Positions 1-9,740 are shown, counted from the first letter of the stretch. The stretch: DNA of 64,000 bases from JAPPHA01 sp965220985 (GCA_965220985.1 OZ244854.1:3100001-3164000), one strand, 5' to 3'. Notes: generated by a model not told the origin, from the sequence alone. Program-made: numbers and translations.

Positions 1-1405
1 CGATCGGGCCATGGCGCTGCTTGCCAATGATGACTTCGGCAATGCCGTGGATCTTTTCCATTTTTTCCATCCACTTGATCAGCTTGTCGCCTTCATCTTC
101 GGATGGCTTGGTTCGTTCCTGGTAGTATTCTTCGCGGAAAACGAACATCACGACATCCGCATCCTGTTCGATTGATCCCGATTCGCGAAGATCGGAGAGC
201 TGCGGTCGTTTGTCGTCTCGATTCTCCACCTGCCTCGACAGTTGCGACAGAGCAAGAACCGGCACATCGAGCTCCTTTGCCAAGGCCTTCAGACCCTGGG
301 TGATTTCGGTGATCTCGTTGACGCGGCTGTCGCGCAGGTTTGTCGGGCGAACGAGCTGAAGATAATCGACGACGATCAGGTCGAGCCCGTGGGTGCGCTT
401 GAGCCGTCTCGCGCGGCTGGAAATCTGGTTGATCGGCAGGGCGGGGGTGTCATCGATGAACATGGGGGCCGCCTCGAACCTGTTGGCGGCCTCGATCAGT
501 CGCCGAAAGTCGGCCTTTTCGATGCGGCCCATCCGTATCAGGTGCGATGGCGTGCGCGCCAGTTCCGAGAGAATTCGCGTTGCCAACTGTTCTCGCGACA
601 TTTCGAGGGAAAAGAACCCGACAACTCCACCGTCACTTTTTTCGCCGTTTCGGTTGCGATTTTGCTGGGGGATGGCACGCGTGGCCGCGTGGAAGGCGAT
701 GTTGGTGGCGAGCGCGGTCTTTCCCATCGAAGGCCGACCCGCGAGGATGATGAGATCCGAGCGGTGGAGTCCGCCAAGCTTCTTGTCGAGCTCCTCGAGG
801 CCCGTCGACAGTCCAGCGAGGCCGCTGCCGCGCTTGAAGGCCGCATTGGCAACATCGATGGATTCGGTGATCGCCTTTCTGAGAGTTTGAAACCCCCGAT
901 CGATGCGCCCATGCTCGCCAAGCTGATAGAGTCTTTGTTCGGCCTGAACGATTTGTTCGTGAGGCTCGGTATCCGGCTCGACCTTGGCGGCCTTGTCGGA
1001 AATGTCCTCGCCAAGCGCGATCAGGCTTCGCCGAATGGCCAGATCGTGGATGATCCTTGCGTAGTCGGCGGATGCAAAGAGTGAAGTTGCCGATCCGGCG
1101 AGTCGCGCGAGATAGCCCGCACCGCCGACCCCGACCATTCCCGGGTCGTTTTCCAGGAAGACCTTGAGCGTGATCGGCGAGGCCGTTGCGTTGGCGCGGA
1201 TGCGGTTCGAGATCAGATCGAAGATCTTCGAATGAACCGGATCGAAGAAATGCTCTGCCTTGACGACGCCTTCAATCTTCGTGAAGACCTCGTTGTCGAT
1301 GAGCAATGCCCCAAGAAGGTTTTGTTCGAGTTCGACATTCGAGGGAAGCTCGGTCGGCGGCGGGGACTGTTCGGTCGATCTCTGAAACGCTCTGACATCC
1401 ACCAT
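1..1405 (-). CDS. dnaB: Replicative DNA helicase DnaB (3' end beyond window)
   Basis: Hexameric replicative helicase that unwinds DNA at the fork and recruits primase. Reading the minus strand from the ATG at 1405 gives an open frame of about 468 codons that runs off the left edge, so the C-terminal tail is missing. The N-terminal DnaB domain (ELEQNLLGALL, about residues 25-130) is followed by the RecA-like core with Walker A GRPSMGKTA near residue 220, the FSLEMS segment, LIVVDYLQL (Walker B) and SDLRESGSIEQDAD. The last visible residues, GKQRHGP, match the usual KQRNGPTG region. The start is supported by an AGGGGAAAGG stretch just upstream. It lies downstream of pyrC on the same strand, 388 bp away. 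Identity is certain; the end is not visible. Confidence 0.97.
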   Translation of the reverse strand, partial: MVDVRAFQRSTEQSPPPTELPSNVELEQNLLGALLIDNEVFTKIEGVVKAEHFFDPVHSKIFDLISNRIRANATASPITLKVFLENDPGMVGVGGAGYLARLAGSATSLFASADYARIIHDLAIRRSLIALGEDISDKAAKVEPDTEPHEQIVQAEQRLYQLGEHGRIDRGFQTLRKAITESIDVANAAFKRGSGLAGLSTGLEELDKKLGGLHRSDLIILAGRPSMGKTALATNIAFHAATRAIPQQNRNRNGEKSDGGVVGFFSLEMSREQLATRILSELARTPSHLIRMGRIEKADFRRLIEAANRFEAAPMFIDDTPALPINQISSRARRLKRTHGLDLIVVDYLQLVRPTNLRDSRVNEITEITQGLKALAKELDVPVLALSQLSRQVENRDDKRPQLSDLRESGSIEQDADVVMFVFREEYYQERTKPSEDEGDKLIKWMEKMEKIHGIAEVIIGKQRHGPI

Positions 1406-1793
1406 CCAAGCACCTTTCCCCTCGGTTGCGATTCGGTTCGCACGGACTGTAATTGCTCTGGTGGCCCGTTCCTATCTGGATTTCCTGTGGAAACCCTGTG
1501 TGCGAATCGATTTCATCCGCTGGCGATCCGCAATCGACCGAGGTCCAAATGACACACCGAGCGCATACCCACAATATATGGTTGAGGTCCCGAAACAAAC
1601 CACAAAAAGCCTTGAATTCGGCCGGGAGCTAGTCACGCGTGCGTGCCGGCGGATTCTGACGCTAGTCAAGCGTGGCGAGCAGTGATTCGTGCTTGAATCC
1701 GACTCCTTGGCCGCATCATCCGAACCGTGCACGCCGAACGCGACAACCACCCAGTCTTGCGCGCCTTTGGATGGAAATCAGGCGGGTGCCCGA
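1406..1793. other. Intergenic region between pyrC and dnaB
   Basis: This 388-bp gap lies between the pyrC stop and the dnaB start. It must hold the dnaB promoter or readthrough leader and the pyrC 3' end. I see no convincing gene, RNA or T-tailed hairpin; the open frames present have no recognisable protein features. Confidence 0.5.
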
Positions 1794-2861
1794 TCATGCG
1801 CCGTGGGATGCATCCACGTCGTTCAAGCAAGCCCAGTGTATCGCTCGACCGGGGTCAAAGACGGTCACTGGACCCGCCTTGGTGTGGATGACCGGTGGCC
1901 CCGTGACGGGTTCATCCTGCCTGACAATGGTCAACGATCCGCTGTTTTCGCCCAGGCCGTAGAACCGCGCGCCGTTCCGGGAAACAAAGGCCTCGAGGTG
2001 GTCAAGCGCCGCGTGATCGTCGAAGACCTGCGCAATGCACGGAATGGCATTCGGCGCCGTGAAGATGCCGGCGCAGCCGCAAGCCGATTCCTTGTCGCTG
2101 GTTCTGTGTGGAGCGCTGTCGGTTCCGAGAAAAAACCGCCTGTTTCCGGAAACTGCTGCCTCGACTAGCGCGCGTCTGTGCGACTCCCGTTTGGCGACGG
2201 GCAGACAGTAGTAATGAGGTCGAATCCCACCGGCCAGAATGTGATTGCGGTTGATCATGAGGTGGTGGGCCGTGATCGTCGCCGCAATTTGGTCGTCACC
2301 TGACATCACGTAGTCGACGCCATTGCGGGTCGTGACATGTTCGAGGACGACCTTCAGTTGCGGAAGCTGGCGCCGCAATGGCTCGAGAACGGTCTCGATG
2401 AACACGGCTTCGCGGTCGAAGATGTCGATGGCATCGTCGACGACTTCGCCGTGAACGCAAAGCGGGCAGCCGGCATCGGCCATGGCTTCCAGAACCGGCA
2501 TGACTCGCGAAATGTCGCGAACGCCCGAATCCGAATTGGTTGTCGCACCGGCTGGGTAGAGCTTGACCGCGGTGATCGACCCGCTCGCGTGTGCCGCAAT
2601 GACATCGCGGGGATCGGTCGATTCCGTCAGGTAGAGCGTCATCAGAAACCGAAAATCGCTCCCAGCCGGCAACTCTCGCTCCAGTCTGAGGCGGTAACCG
2701 AGGGCGTCATCTCCAGTCACGACCGGTGGGACGAGGTTGGGCATGACGAGAGCGCGCGAAAAGTGTCGCAGCGAATGGGGCAAGACGCCGCGCATCAGAT
2801 CCTCGTCGCGAAGATGCAGGTGCCAGTCGTCGGGGCGCGTGATTGTCAGCCTGTCTGTCAT
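1794..2861 (-). CDS. pyrC: Dihydroorotase, type II
   Basis: Catalyses reversible cyclisation of N-carbamoyl-L-aspartate to dihydroorotate in cytoplasmic de novo pyrimidine synthesis. The 355-aa length suits the E. coli-type (class II) enzyme. The metal-binding DDWHLHLRD motif is at residues 11-19, the VKLYPAG lysine that becomes carbamylated is near residue 100, and further metal ligands appear in CVHGE, LEHVTT and the C-terminal FLGTDSAPH segment (catalytic Asp). The protein looks intact. Its start at 2861 has only a weak ribosome site, so a slightly different start cannot be excluded. The ccm operon ends just upstream (22 bp), so pyrC may be partly read from it. Confidence 0.96.
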   Translation of the reverse strand: MTDRLTITRPDDWHLHLRDEDLMRGVLPHSLRHFSRALVMPNLVPPVVTGDDALGYRLRLERELPAGSDFRFLMTLYLTESTDPRDVIAAHASGSITAVKLYPAGATTNSDSGVRDISRVMPVLEAMADAGCPLCVHGEVVDDAIDIFDREAVFIETVLEPLRRQLPQLKVVLEHVTTRNGVDYVMSGDDQIAATITAHHLMINRNHILAGGIRPHYYCLPVAKRESHRRALVEAAVSGNRRFFLGTDSAPHRTSDKESACGCAGIFTAPNAIPCIAQVFDDHAALDHLEAFVSRNGARFYGLGENSGSLTIVRQDEPVTGPPVIHTKAGPVTVFDPGRAIHWACLNDVDASHGA

Positions 2862-2883
2862 GAGTGGACGTCGCAGTTTTCAG

Positions 2884-3447
2884 TTATTGGTCGGGTCTCT
2901 TGATCGCGGCGCTCGCATCGGCGCCAAGAGCAGGAAGAATTTTCGATTCCATGACGCGCCAGGTGATCGGTCCCGCATGGCGAAGAACAATCTTGCCGTC
3001 GTCATCGATCACGAAGGTCTCGGGCACTCCGTAGAGACCCCAGTCGAGGCCGGTGCGTCCGTCGGCGTCGGCTGCCAACGTCGCGAACGGGTTGCCCAGT
3101 TCTGCAAGAAACCGGGCTGCGTGGTGGGGCTTGTCCTTGTAGTTGACTCCATGAACCGGAATGCCGGCCCCTGCGATTGCCGTCAGGTTCGGGTGTTCTG
3201 CGCGGCAGGGCGCGCACCAGCTCGCCCAGAAATTGACCAGCTTGAGGTGATCGGCCTTGAAGTCGTCCTCGCTTGTGAGGGGCGTATCGACCGTGTTCAG
3301 TCTCGTAACGGTCAGCGACGGCGCCTCGCGCCCGATGTAGGCACTCGGCAACTGGTCGGGATCAGGACGCAGCAACGCGACCGCAAACATTGCACAGAGC
3401 GCCGTGAAAATGCCGGCAACAAGCGCGATCAAGAGACGGGGTGACAC
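2884..3447 (-). CDS. ccmG: Cytochrome c maturation thiol:disulfide oxidoreductase CcmG/DsbE
   Basis: Membrane-tethered periplasmic thioredoxin-like protein that keeps the apocytochrome c CXXCH cysteines reduced for haem ligation. The 187-aa protein has one N-terminal membrane anchor (residues 4-25, LLIALVAGIFTALCAMFAVAL) and a thioredoxin fold with NFWASWCAPCRAEHP, i.e. WCAPC as the redox pair, plus the cis-Pro loop YGVPETFVID. It starts with GTG at 3447, one base after the ccmD stop, so it is the last gene of ccmABCDG here. ccmE, ccmF and ccmH are not in the window. Confidence 0.95.
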   Translation of the reverse strand: MSPRLLIALVAGIFTALCAMFAVALLRPDPDQLPSAYIGREAPSLTVTRLNTVDTPLTSEDDFKADHLKLVNFWASWCAPCRAEHPNLTAIAGAGIPVHGVNYKDKPHHAARFLAELGNPFATLAADADGRTGLDWGLYGVPETFVIDDDGKIVLRHAGPITWRVMESKILPALGADASAAIKRPDQ

Positions 3448-3448
3448 G

Positions 3449-3601
3449 TCACTCGCCCAGCAGCTTGCGGGCGTCGCGGAGCGAACGCTTGCTCTGCATC
3501 GCCTTGGAAATCATCCGCAAGACAAGTGCGAGAACGAGCGCGAAAGAAATTCCGTAGGCCGCGATGACATGGGCCAGGTTCTCGTCGATGCCAGCAATCA
3601 A
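3449..3601 (-). CDS. ccmD: Haem exporter small subunit CcmD
   Basis: A 50-aa protein that is easily missed. It helps release holo-CcmE from the CcmABC complex. It starts with TTG at 3601, which overlaps the ccmC stop in a TTGA arrangement, and ends one base before ccmG. The sequence has an acidic N-terminus, a single membrane span (AAYGISFALVLALVLRMI) and a basic C-terminal tail (KAMQSKRSLRDARK), the normal CcmD architecture. Position between ccmC and ccmG supports the call as much as the sequence does. Confidence 0.9.
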   Translation of the reverse strand: MIAGIDENLAHVIAAYGISFALVLALVLRMISKAMQSKRSLRDARKLLGE

Positions 3602-4362
3602 CGTCTTCGGTTCCTTCTGAGAATGGCCTCGATCTGGCGCAACCTGATTTCATGCCGTGTCCCGACCAGCACGAGGGTGACGAATAGGAGGATGAAGCCG
3701 GCGATGCAGACGAGCAACGGAAAGTAGAACGCATTGTCGATATGCGTCTCGGCGTCGAGTGACAGCGTTGATCCCTGATGCAGCCCCTGGGACCAGAACA
3801 TGACGGCGTAGCGCGACAGGAAAGCGAAGATCGATCCGACGATGCAAAGGATCGAGGTGATGTCGGCTGCCTGGTCCGAATGATCCAGCGCTCGCCACAG
3901 GCTGATGTAGCCGACATAGAACAGGGCCAGAATCATGAATGACGTCAACCGCGGATCCCAGACCCAGTAGGTTCCCCAGGCCGGCTTTCCCCAGATCGCT
4001 CCCGTCGCAAGTCCAACGAGGGTCAGAGTGAGCCCGATGGGCGCTGCGGCCTTGGCCGCGAGCGCGGAGACGTGGTGGCGACGGACAAGCCAGATCAGCG
4101 AGGCGACAAACATCATCAGCCAGCAATTGATGGCCATGGTCACGGCCGGAACATGAACGAACATGATCTTGACGTTGAGACCGTGCTGATAGTCTTCGGG
4201 GATGAAGAAGAGGCTCCAGATCATCCCGGCAACAAGTGTGACGCACGTCACTGGAACCAGAATCGGAAGGACCCGCCCCGAGAAATTCATGAATCGGGAC
4301 GGATTCGCGTAACGCCACAAGGAGCCCGAATCTCGGGCGACAGGATCCGTCGGTTTCGACAT
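3598..4362 (-). CDS. ccmC: Haem exporter CcmC
   Basis: Integral membrane haem-handling protein that presents haem to CcmE in cytochrome c maturation. Translation from ATG 4362, preceded by a clear AGGAG, gives 254 aa with about six membrane spans. The tryptophan-rich WWD signature reads WGKPAWGTYWVWDPRLTS, and conserved histidines flank it (VHVPA near residue 88 and the HQGSTLSLD segment). The frame stays open for another 126 codons upstream, but that part lies over ccmB and does not look like protein, so the short form is chosen. CcmC stop and ccmD start overlap by four bases. Confidence 0.96.
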   Translation of the reverse strand: MSKPTDPVARDSGSLWRYANPSRFMNFSGRVLPILVPVTCVTLVAGMIWSLFFIPEDYQHGLNVKIMFVHVPAVTMAINCWLMMFVASLIWLVRRHHVSALAAKAAAPIGLTLTLVGLATGAIWGKPAWGTYWVWDPRLTSFMILALFYVGYISLWRALDHSDQAADITSILCIVGSIFAFLSRYAVMFWSQGLHQGSTLSLDAETHIDNAFYFPLLVCIAGFILLFVTLVLVGTRHEIRLRQIEAILRRNRRR

Positions 4363-4376
4363 CTCTGGGCTCCTGT

Positions 4377-5033
4377 TCACTCGATGCTTGCGCGCAACGC
4401 GATTGCGGTCGCGAAGGGCATGACGGCCACCGCCAGTAGCGTCAACCCGGTCAAATACACGATCGCGACATCGAAAGACATGCTGGCGACGAACGATTCG
4501 ACCGTGTGAACGCCGAAAATGAGCGTCGGAATGCACATGGGGAGAACAAGAATCGACAAGAGCAGCCCGCCGCGCCCGGTACGGAGCATCAGGGCCGCGT
4601 TGAATGTGCCGATCAAGCTCAACGCCGGTGTGCCAATGAGGATGCTCAGCGCCAGCCAGTGGCTCGAGCCGAGAGGAAAGTTCAACAGATAGGCGGTCGC
4701 AGGCGAAAACACGGCGAGGGGCAGGCCGGTCGTCGCCCAATGAGCGCAGGCCTTGGACAGGGCGATTCCCTCGGGCGGCAGGGGGCTGGTCAATAGCGCC
4801 TCGAGGACTCCGTCGTGCTGATCCTGACGAAAGATCTTGTCGAGGGACAGCAGCGAGGACAGCAGGACGCCGATCCAGACGACCGCCGGAGCGAGGGTCT
4901 GCAACTGTTCGGGATCCGGGCCGATCGCGATCGCGGTGAGCAACACGAGCAGCAGGAAGAAAACCAGTGCGAGCCCGGTGTCTCTTCCAGATCTGAGCGC
5001 GAGCCTGCAGTCTCTCAAGAACAATGCCAGCAT
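4377..5033 (-). CDS. ccmB: Haem exporter permease CcmB
   Basis: Membrane subunit of the CcmAB ABC complex that, with CcmC and CcmD, frees haem-loaded CcmE. The 218-aa protein shows six hydrophobic spans and the family segments RDQHDGVLEALLTSPL-like cytoplasmic loop and LPMCIPTLIFGV. The ATG at 5033 overlaps the ccmA stop by one base (TGATG), showing translational coupling. Length is normal. Confidence 0.95.
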   Translation of the reverse strand: MLALFLRDCRLALRSGRDTGLALVFFLLLVLLTAIAIGPDPEQLQTLAPAVVWIGVLLSSLLSLDKIFRQDQHDGVLEALLTSPLPPEGIALSKACAHWATTGLPLAVFSPATAYLLNFPLGSSHWLALSILIGTPALSLIGTFNAALMLRTGRGGLLLSILVLPMCIPTLIFGVHTVESFVASMSFDVAIVYLTGLTLLAVAVMPFATAIALRASIE

Positions 5034-5674
5034 CAGAACCAGCCCGTGTCCGGGTCGTCAGTCAGGTTGAAGGTGGAAATGTCTCCTTGATCCGAGAGGT
5101 CGAGCGTTTGAGCCGTGTCCCCGTAATCCGGACGTTGGCTCGTGACGATCGCCAGCCCCCCCGCTGCAAGATGTCGTTCGAGAACCGTCGTGAAGCGCGC
5201 AATCCCGTCATCATCGAGGGCCATTGTCGGCTCATCGAGCAGCCAATAGAGGCATTGGGAAAGGAAGACGCGAGCGATTCCCAATCGGCGGCTCTGCCCT
5301 GCCGACAGCATGGCAGCGGGTCGGTCGAACTGGCCCGCAATGTCGAGGGTGTCGGCAACCCAGCGCGCCTCGTTCTCGGCTTCGGAGCGAGACCGTCCGT
5401 AGATTCGCGCCCAGAATCGCAGGTTGTCGCTGACGCTCATGTTCCCGACTACAGCGCTCCTGTGACCAAGATACACGACCTGGTCGAGATCGATGCTGAC
5501 TTGTCCGCGATCGGCACGAAAGAGGCCGGCAAGGCATCGCAAAAGCGTGGTTTTTCCGCTTGCGTTGGGGCCATGAACGACGAGGAGATTGCCCCTTTCA
5601 AGGCGAAAGCCGATATCCGAAAAGATCAGCCGCGGTCCGTAGCGACACGACAGATCAGTGACTTCGATCGACAT
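5033..5674 (-). CDS. ccmA: Haem exporter ATP-binding protein CcmA
   Basis: ABC ATPase of the cytochrome c maturation system. Starting at ATG 5674 (AAGGAG upstream) it is 213 aa. Walker A is GPNASGKTT near residue 36, the signature is LSAGQSRRLGIAR, and Walker B is WLLDEPTMALDD. An open extension upstream of 5674 reaches 5818 but lacks family similarity and is not used. First gene of the minus-strand ccmABCDG operon, divergent from acnA. Confidence 0.95.
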   Translation of the reverse strand: MSIEVTDLSCRYGPRLIFSDIGFRLERGNLLVVHGPNASGKTTLLRCLAGLFRADRGQVSIDLDQVVYLGHRSAVVGNMSVSDNLRFWARIYGRSRSEAENEARWVADTLDIAGQFDRPAAMLSAGQSRRLGIARVFLSQCLYWLLDEPTMALDDDGIARFTTVLERHLAAGGLAIVTSQRPDYGDTAQTLDLSDQGDISTFNLTDDPDTGWF

Positions 5675-5976
5675 GTCAGCTCCTTGTGTCTTTGCCTCTT
5701 CGCTGCCGGTCGGTCGATCGTGGTGCGATCGGGATCGGTGGGTCGCCCAACTCATGGCGACAGGATCGCCGTTGCGACGGCCTGTGCAATGCAAGGTTTT
5801 GAAACCGGGGGCAACCATTCATTGAGAGCGCCGGTCCGCTCGCCTGCGTGAACTGTCGGGCTCGTGTCGGTGCACGTATGTGGTGGAAAACGGAGAGAAC
5901 AGGGTGTGTCAAACTTGAGTCATCGCGCAGGTTGTTGCATATGCGACGCACCATTGATCAATTGACGGAGATTCAC
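5675..5976. promoter_or_regulatory. Divergent ccmA/acnA promoter region
   Basis: This 302-bp gap separates the two divergent starts and must hold both promoters. I do not see a clear named operator. The ribosome sites at the two ends (AAGGAG for ccmA, ACGGAG for acnA) are the only elements I can point to. Confidence 0.5.
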
Positions 5977-8673
5977 ATGGTTGTCGTGGTCGGTCGCAAC
6001 AGTTCCACAACAAGGAAAGCACTCGAAACCCCGCACGGGCGTTACGACTATTTTTCGATCCGAGCGGCCGAGAAGGCGGGTTTGGGCGACTTTTCGCGCC
6101 TGCCGGCGGTTCTCAATGTCGTGCTCGAGAACATGCTTCGTTTCGAAGATGGCGTGACCGTCAATGGCGACGACATTCGGGCGTTTTCGGACTGGGCTCG
6201 GCAGGGTGGAAGCAACCCGCGGGAGATTTCCTATCGACCCGCGCGGGTGCTGATGCAGGATTTCACGGGCGTTCCCGCCGTGGTCGATCTTGCGGCGATG
6301 CGTGATGGAATCATCGAACTCGGAGGCGACCCGGAAAAGATCAATCCGCTCACCCCGGTCGATCTTGTCATCGATCATTCCGTCATGATCGACGAATTCG
6401 GCAATCCGCGGGCCTTCAGGGTCAATGTCGAGCGCGAATACGAGCGCAATCTTGAACGGTACACGTTCCTGAAATGGGGCCAGGCGGCTTTTGACAATTT
6501 CCGGGTCGTGCCGCCCGGGACCGGCATCTGCCACCAGGTCAATCTCGAATACCTGGCAAGAACGGTCTGGACGGATCAGGATCAGAACGGCGTCACGATC
6601 GCCTACCCCGACACGCTTGTCGGGACGGACTCGCACACGACCATGGTCAACGGTCTGGCCGTGCTGGGCTGGGGCGTTGGCGGAATCGAGGCCGAGGCCG
6701 CAATGCTGGGCCAGCCGGTGTCGATGCTGATCCCCGATGTCGTCGGCTTTCGACTGACGGGTGCGATGGTCGAAGGAACCACGGCCACGGATCTGGTTCT
6801 CCGGGTCGTCGCGATGCTCCGCGAGAAGGGCGTCGTGGGCAAGTTCGTCGAGTTCTACGGGGACGGGTTGGACCGGTTGCCGCTGGCGGATCGTGCCACG
6901 ATCGCCAACATGGCGCCAGAGTACGGCGCCACCTGCGGGTTCTTCCCGGTCGATGGCGAAACCTTGCGCTATCTTGAAGTGTCGGGACGCGAGATGGAGA
7001 CGATTTCTCTGGTCGAAGCCTACGCCAAGGAGAACGGAATCTGGCGCGGCGATGATTACGCGCCCGTCTACACGGACACGCTCGAACTCGACATGGGAAC
7101 GATCGTTCCGGCCATATCGGGACCTCGTCGTCCGCAGGATTACGTGCCCCTGTCGGATGCCAAGGCGGCTTTTGCCGATGAGATGAAGAACAGTTTCAAG
7201 CGACCGCTCGACAAGCCGGCCGCCGTCGATGGCGAGGATTACGAGGTCTCGTCGGGCAAGGTCGTGATCGCATCGATCACGTCGTGCACCAACACCTCGA
7301 ACCCGTATGTGATGATCGGGGCAGGGCTTGTCGCGAGAAAGGCGCGGGAATTCGGGTTGACGTCGAAGCCTTGGGTGAAGACGTCGCTCGCTCCGGGTTC
7401 GCAGGTCGTTTCGGACTATCTCGAAGCGTCGGGGCTGCAGGAGGATCTGGACGCGCTCGGTTTCAATCTCGTGGGTTACGGATGCACCACCTGCATCGGC
7501 AACTCCGGACCGATCCAGGAGGAGATCAGCGCGGCCATTCACGAAAATGATCTCGTCGCTGTCTCGGTTCTTTCGGGCAACAGGAATTTCGAGGGGCGGA
7601 TTTCGCCCGATGTTCGGGCCAATTACCTGGCGTCACCACCGCTGGTTGTCGTCTATGCGCTGGTTGGCGACATCGGGGTCGACCTGACAAGCGAGCCGAT
7701 TGGGCAGGACAAGGATGGCAATGACGTCTTTCTGCGCGAAATCTGGCCTGCAACCTCCGAGATTGCCGAGATCGTCGACAAGACGGTGACACGCGAGGCG
7801 TTCTCGAGAAAGTACGCCGAGGTCTTCACCGGTGACGACAGGTGGCGCGAGGTGATCACCACCGACAGCCTGACCTATGACTGGCCCACCGTGTCGACCT
7901 ATGTCCGCAAGCCCCCTTATTTCGAGGGGATCACCGCCGAGCCTGGAGTGATTTCCGACATTCACGGCGCGAGAATTCTCATGATGCTCGGGGATATGGT
8001 GACGACCGACCACATTTCCCCCGCCGGATCGTTCAGGGACACGACGCCTGCCGGGCGTTACCTGACCGACCGGCAGGTGCCGCCCACGGAATTCAACTCC
8101 TACGGTTCCCGGCGTGGCAACCACGAGGTCATGGTGCGTGGAACCTTCGGCAACATTCGGATCAGAAACGAGATGCTGTCCGGCGTCGAGGGCGGATTCA
8201 CGAAGGGACCCGATGGGGAAGAGAAACCCGTTTACGACGCGGCGATGGAATACGCTGCCGAAGGCAAGCCCCTGATCGTGGTTGCCGGAAGCCAGTACGG
8301 CGCGGGGTCGTCGCGGGACTGGGCAGCAAAGGGCGTGGCTCTTTTGGGCGTCAAGGCCGTCATTGCCGAAAACTACGAGCGGATTCACCGCTCCAATCTC
8401 GTGGGCATGGGGGTCGTTCCGTTCGAGTTCACCAATGGCGACACCCGACATTCGCTGGGTTTGACGGGTGACGAGACGATATCGATTTCGGGTCTCGAAG
8501 GCGATCTCGCCCCGGGGGCGCTGTGCGCGGCTGAAATCATCGACGCGAGCGGGAACAAGAGGACGATCGACGTCAAATGCCGCATCGATACGGAAGTCGA
8601 GATCGACTACGTCAAGAACGGTGGCGTGCTGCCGTACGTCCTGCGCGATCTTGCCGGCGTGAGCGTCTCCTGA
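5977..8673 (+). CDS. acnA: Aconitate hydratase AcnA
   Basis: [4Fe-4S] enzyme of the citric acid cycle that interconverts citrate and isocitrate through cis-aconitate. From ATG 5977 (GGAG upstream) it is 898 aa, the usual AcnA/IRP1-type length. The three cluster cysteines appear in SCTNTSNP and YGCTTCIGNSGP; GTDSHTTMVNGL, the substrate-binding RNFEGR-like loop (GNRNFEGRI) and GAGSSRDWAAKG in the swivelling C-terminal domain are all present. The open frame extends upstream to 5848, but the region lacks family similarity. Confidence 0.98.
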   Translation: MVVVVGRNSSTTRKALETPHGRYDYFSIRAAEKAGLGDFSRLPAVLNVVLENMLRFEDGVTVNGDDIRAFSDWARQGGSNPREISYRPARVLMQDFTGVPAVVDLAAMRDGIIELGGDPEKINPLTPVDLVIDHSVMIDEFGNPRAFRVNVEREYERNLERYTFLKWGQAAFDNFRVVPPGTGICHQVNLEYLARTVWTDQDQNGVTIAYPDTLVGTDSHTTMVNGLAVLGWGVGGIEAEAAMLGQPVSMLIPDVVGFRLTGAMVEGTTATDLVLRVVAMLREKGVVGKFVEFYGDGLDRLPLADRATIANMAPEYGATCGFFPVDGETLRYLEVSGREMETISLVEAYAKENGIWRGDDYAPVYTDTLELDMGTIVPAISGPRRPQDYVPLSDAKAAFADEMKNSFKRPLDKPAAVDGEDYEVSSGKVVIASITSCTNTSNPYVMIGAGLVARKAREFGLTSKPWVKTSLAPGSQVVSDYLEASGLQEDLDALGFNLVGYGCTTCIGNSGPIQEEISAAIHENDLVAVSVLSGNRNFEGRISPDVRANYLASPPLVVVYALVGDIGVDLTSEPIGQDKDGNDVFLREIWPATSEIAEIVDKTVTREAFSRKYAEVFTGDDRWREVITTDSLTYDWPTVSTYVRKPPYFEGITAEPGVISDIHGARILMMLGDMVTTDHISPAGSFRDTTPAGRYLTDRQVPPTEFNSYGSRRGNHEVMVRGTFGNIRIRNEMLSGVEGGFTKGPDGEEKPVYDAAMEYAAEGKPLIVVAGSQYGAGSSRDWAAKGVALLGVKAVIAENYERIHRSNLVGMGVVPFEFTNGDTRHSLGLTGDETISISGLEGDLAPGALCAAEIIDASGNKRTIDVKCRIDTEVEIDYVKNGGVLPYVLRDLAGVSVS

Positions 8674-8884
8674 CGTCCAGAGAGCCTCGCGTTCTTTGGC
8701 GCTTGGTCCACGAGGCATCGACACCTTGCTTGACCTGACAATTGCGGTTCAGGTCGAACCGACCGATCAAGTTGGCTCGCAAGGTGTTTATTGGACCTCT
8801 CGTCCGTCGTGTGACAATCTTTCGGGGACTGGTACAAGGCGTGTGCCCACATCACGGCCGGGATCGATTGCGGGATGATTTGAC

Positions 8885-9598
8885 ATGAGATTTCTGATCG
8901 GAATTGTCTTCTTGTCGCACATGGTGGCCATGTCTTCGTCAGGCGCGGTCGCAGGACCCGTGCTGGTCGAACTCTACACGAGTCAGGGGTGTTCGTCTTG
9001 CCCGCCGGCCGATCGCTTTCTGACCAAATTGGCAAAGCGCGACGATGTCATCGCGCTTGGAATGCATGTCGACTACTGGGACTACATCGGCTGGAAGGAC
9101 GAGCATGCGCTTGCCGAGTTCACGCCGCGTCAGTCTGCCTACAACAAGCGCCTGATGAGCCCGTTTCGGTTGGTCACGCCTCAGATCATCTTGCACGGGG
9201 TCGCTCAGTTTGCCGGTGGACGGATTCGCGAGGTTCCCGACATGGTCGATGACCTGAGCAGCAAGCCGGAACCTGTCGAGTTCGTCGTGAGCAGGGTCGA
9301 CAACAGCTTGACGATTCGCCTGGAGCCGAAAGAGCAGGGCAGAGCGATCTGCACGACGTCATGCATCGTGTTTCTTGCCGAGATCATTCCCGAAGTGTCG
9401 GTCAGCATCCAGCGGGGCGAAAACCGAGGGCGAACAATCCTTTACACCAACGTCGTGACGTCCTGGAAACGGACAATGACCTGGAACGGACAGAAGGCCA
9501 AGCAGCTGTCTGGGCCTGTTGATCCAACTGCACATCTTGTTGCCGTACTCCAGGACGGCGCAACTGGGCCCGTGATCGCTGCCCGCCGCATCGATTAG
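8885..9598 (+). CDS. DUF1223 secreted thioredoxin-like protein
   Basis: Family without an established function. The 237-aa protein begins with a cleavable signal-like segment (residues 2-24, ending AVAG) and then VLVELYTSQGCSSCPPAD, a thioredoxin-like strand carrying a CSSC redox-type motif. The conserved MHVDYWDYIGWKD segment follows. DUF1223 genes often follow acnA in Rhodobacterales and relatives, as here with a 211-bp gap. A periplasmic redox role is an inference from the CXXC motif and signal peptide only. Confidence 0.9.
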   Translation: MRFLIGIVFLSHMVAMSSSGAVAGPVLVELYTSQGCSSCPPADRFLTKLAKRDDVIALGMHVDYWDYIGWKDEHALAEFTPRQSAYNKRLMSPFRLVTPQIILHGVAQFAGGRIREVPDMVDDLSSKPEPVEFVVSRVDNSLTIRLEPKEQGRAICTTSCIVFLAEIIPEVSVSIQRGENRGRTILYTNVVTSWKRTMTWNGQKAKQLSGPVDPTAHLVAVLQDGATGPVIAARRID

Positions 9599-9740
9599 GC
9601 AACGTTTCCCGAACTGCCCCGGCCTTTTGCCTGCCGAAATCAAGAGAGATTCTGCCGTTTGATTCACGGAACATGCTCGTGAATTTTCAATGCTTTATGG
9701 TCGGTTTCTCGACCCCACTTCTTTCCGCTGAACCGTTGCT

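Noticed and set aside
242..1084. 280-codon plus-strand frame at the left edge
   Set aside because: It is antisense to dnaB, whose helicase motifs are clear on the minus strand.
4363..4740. 126-codon N-terminal extension of CcmC
   Set aside because: The extension overlaps ccmB, lacks membrane or family features, and a strong ribosome site supports the start at 4362.
5920..7542. 540-codon open frame on the minus strand opposite acnA
   Set aside because: It lies wholly inside a clear acnA, and its residues (very rich in Arg, Asp, His) reflect the complement of GC-biased codons. No domain is visible.
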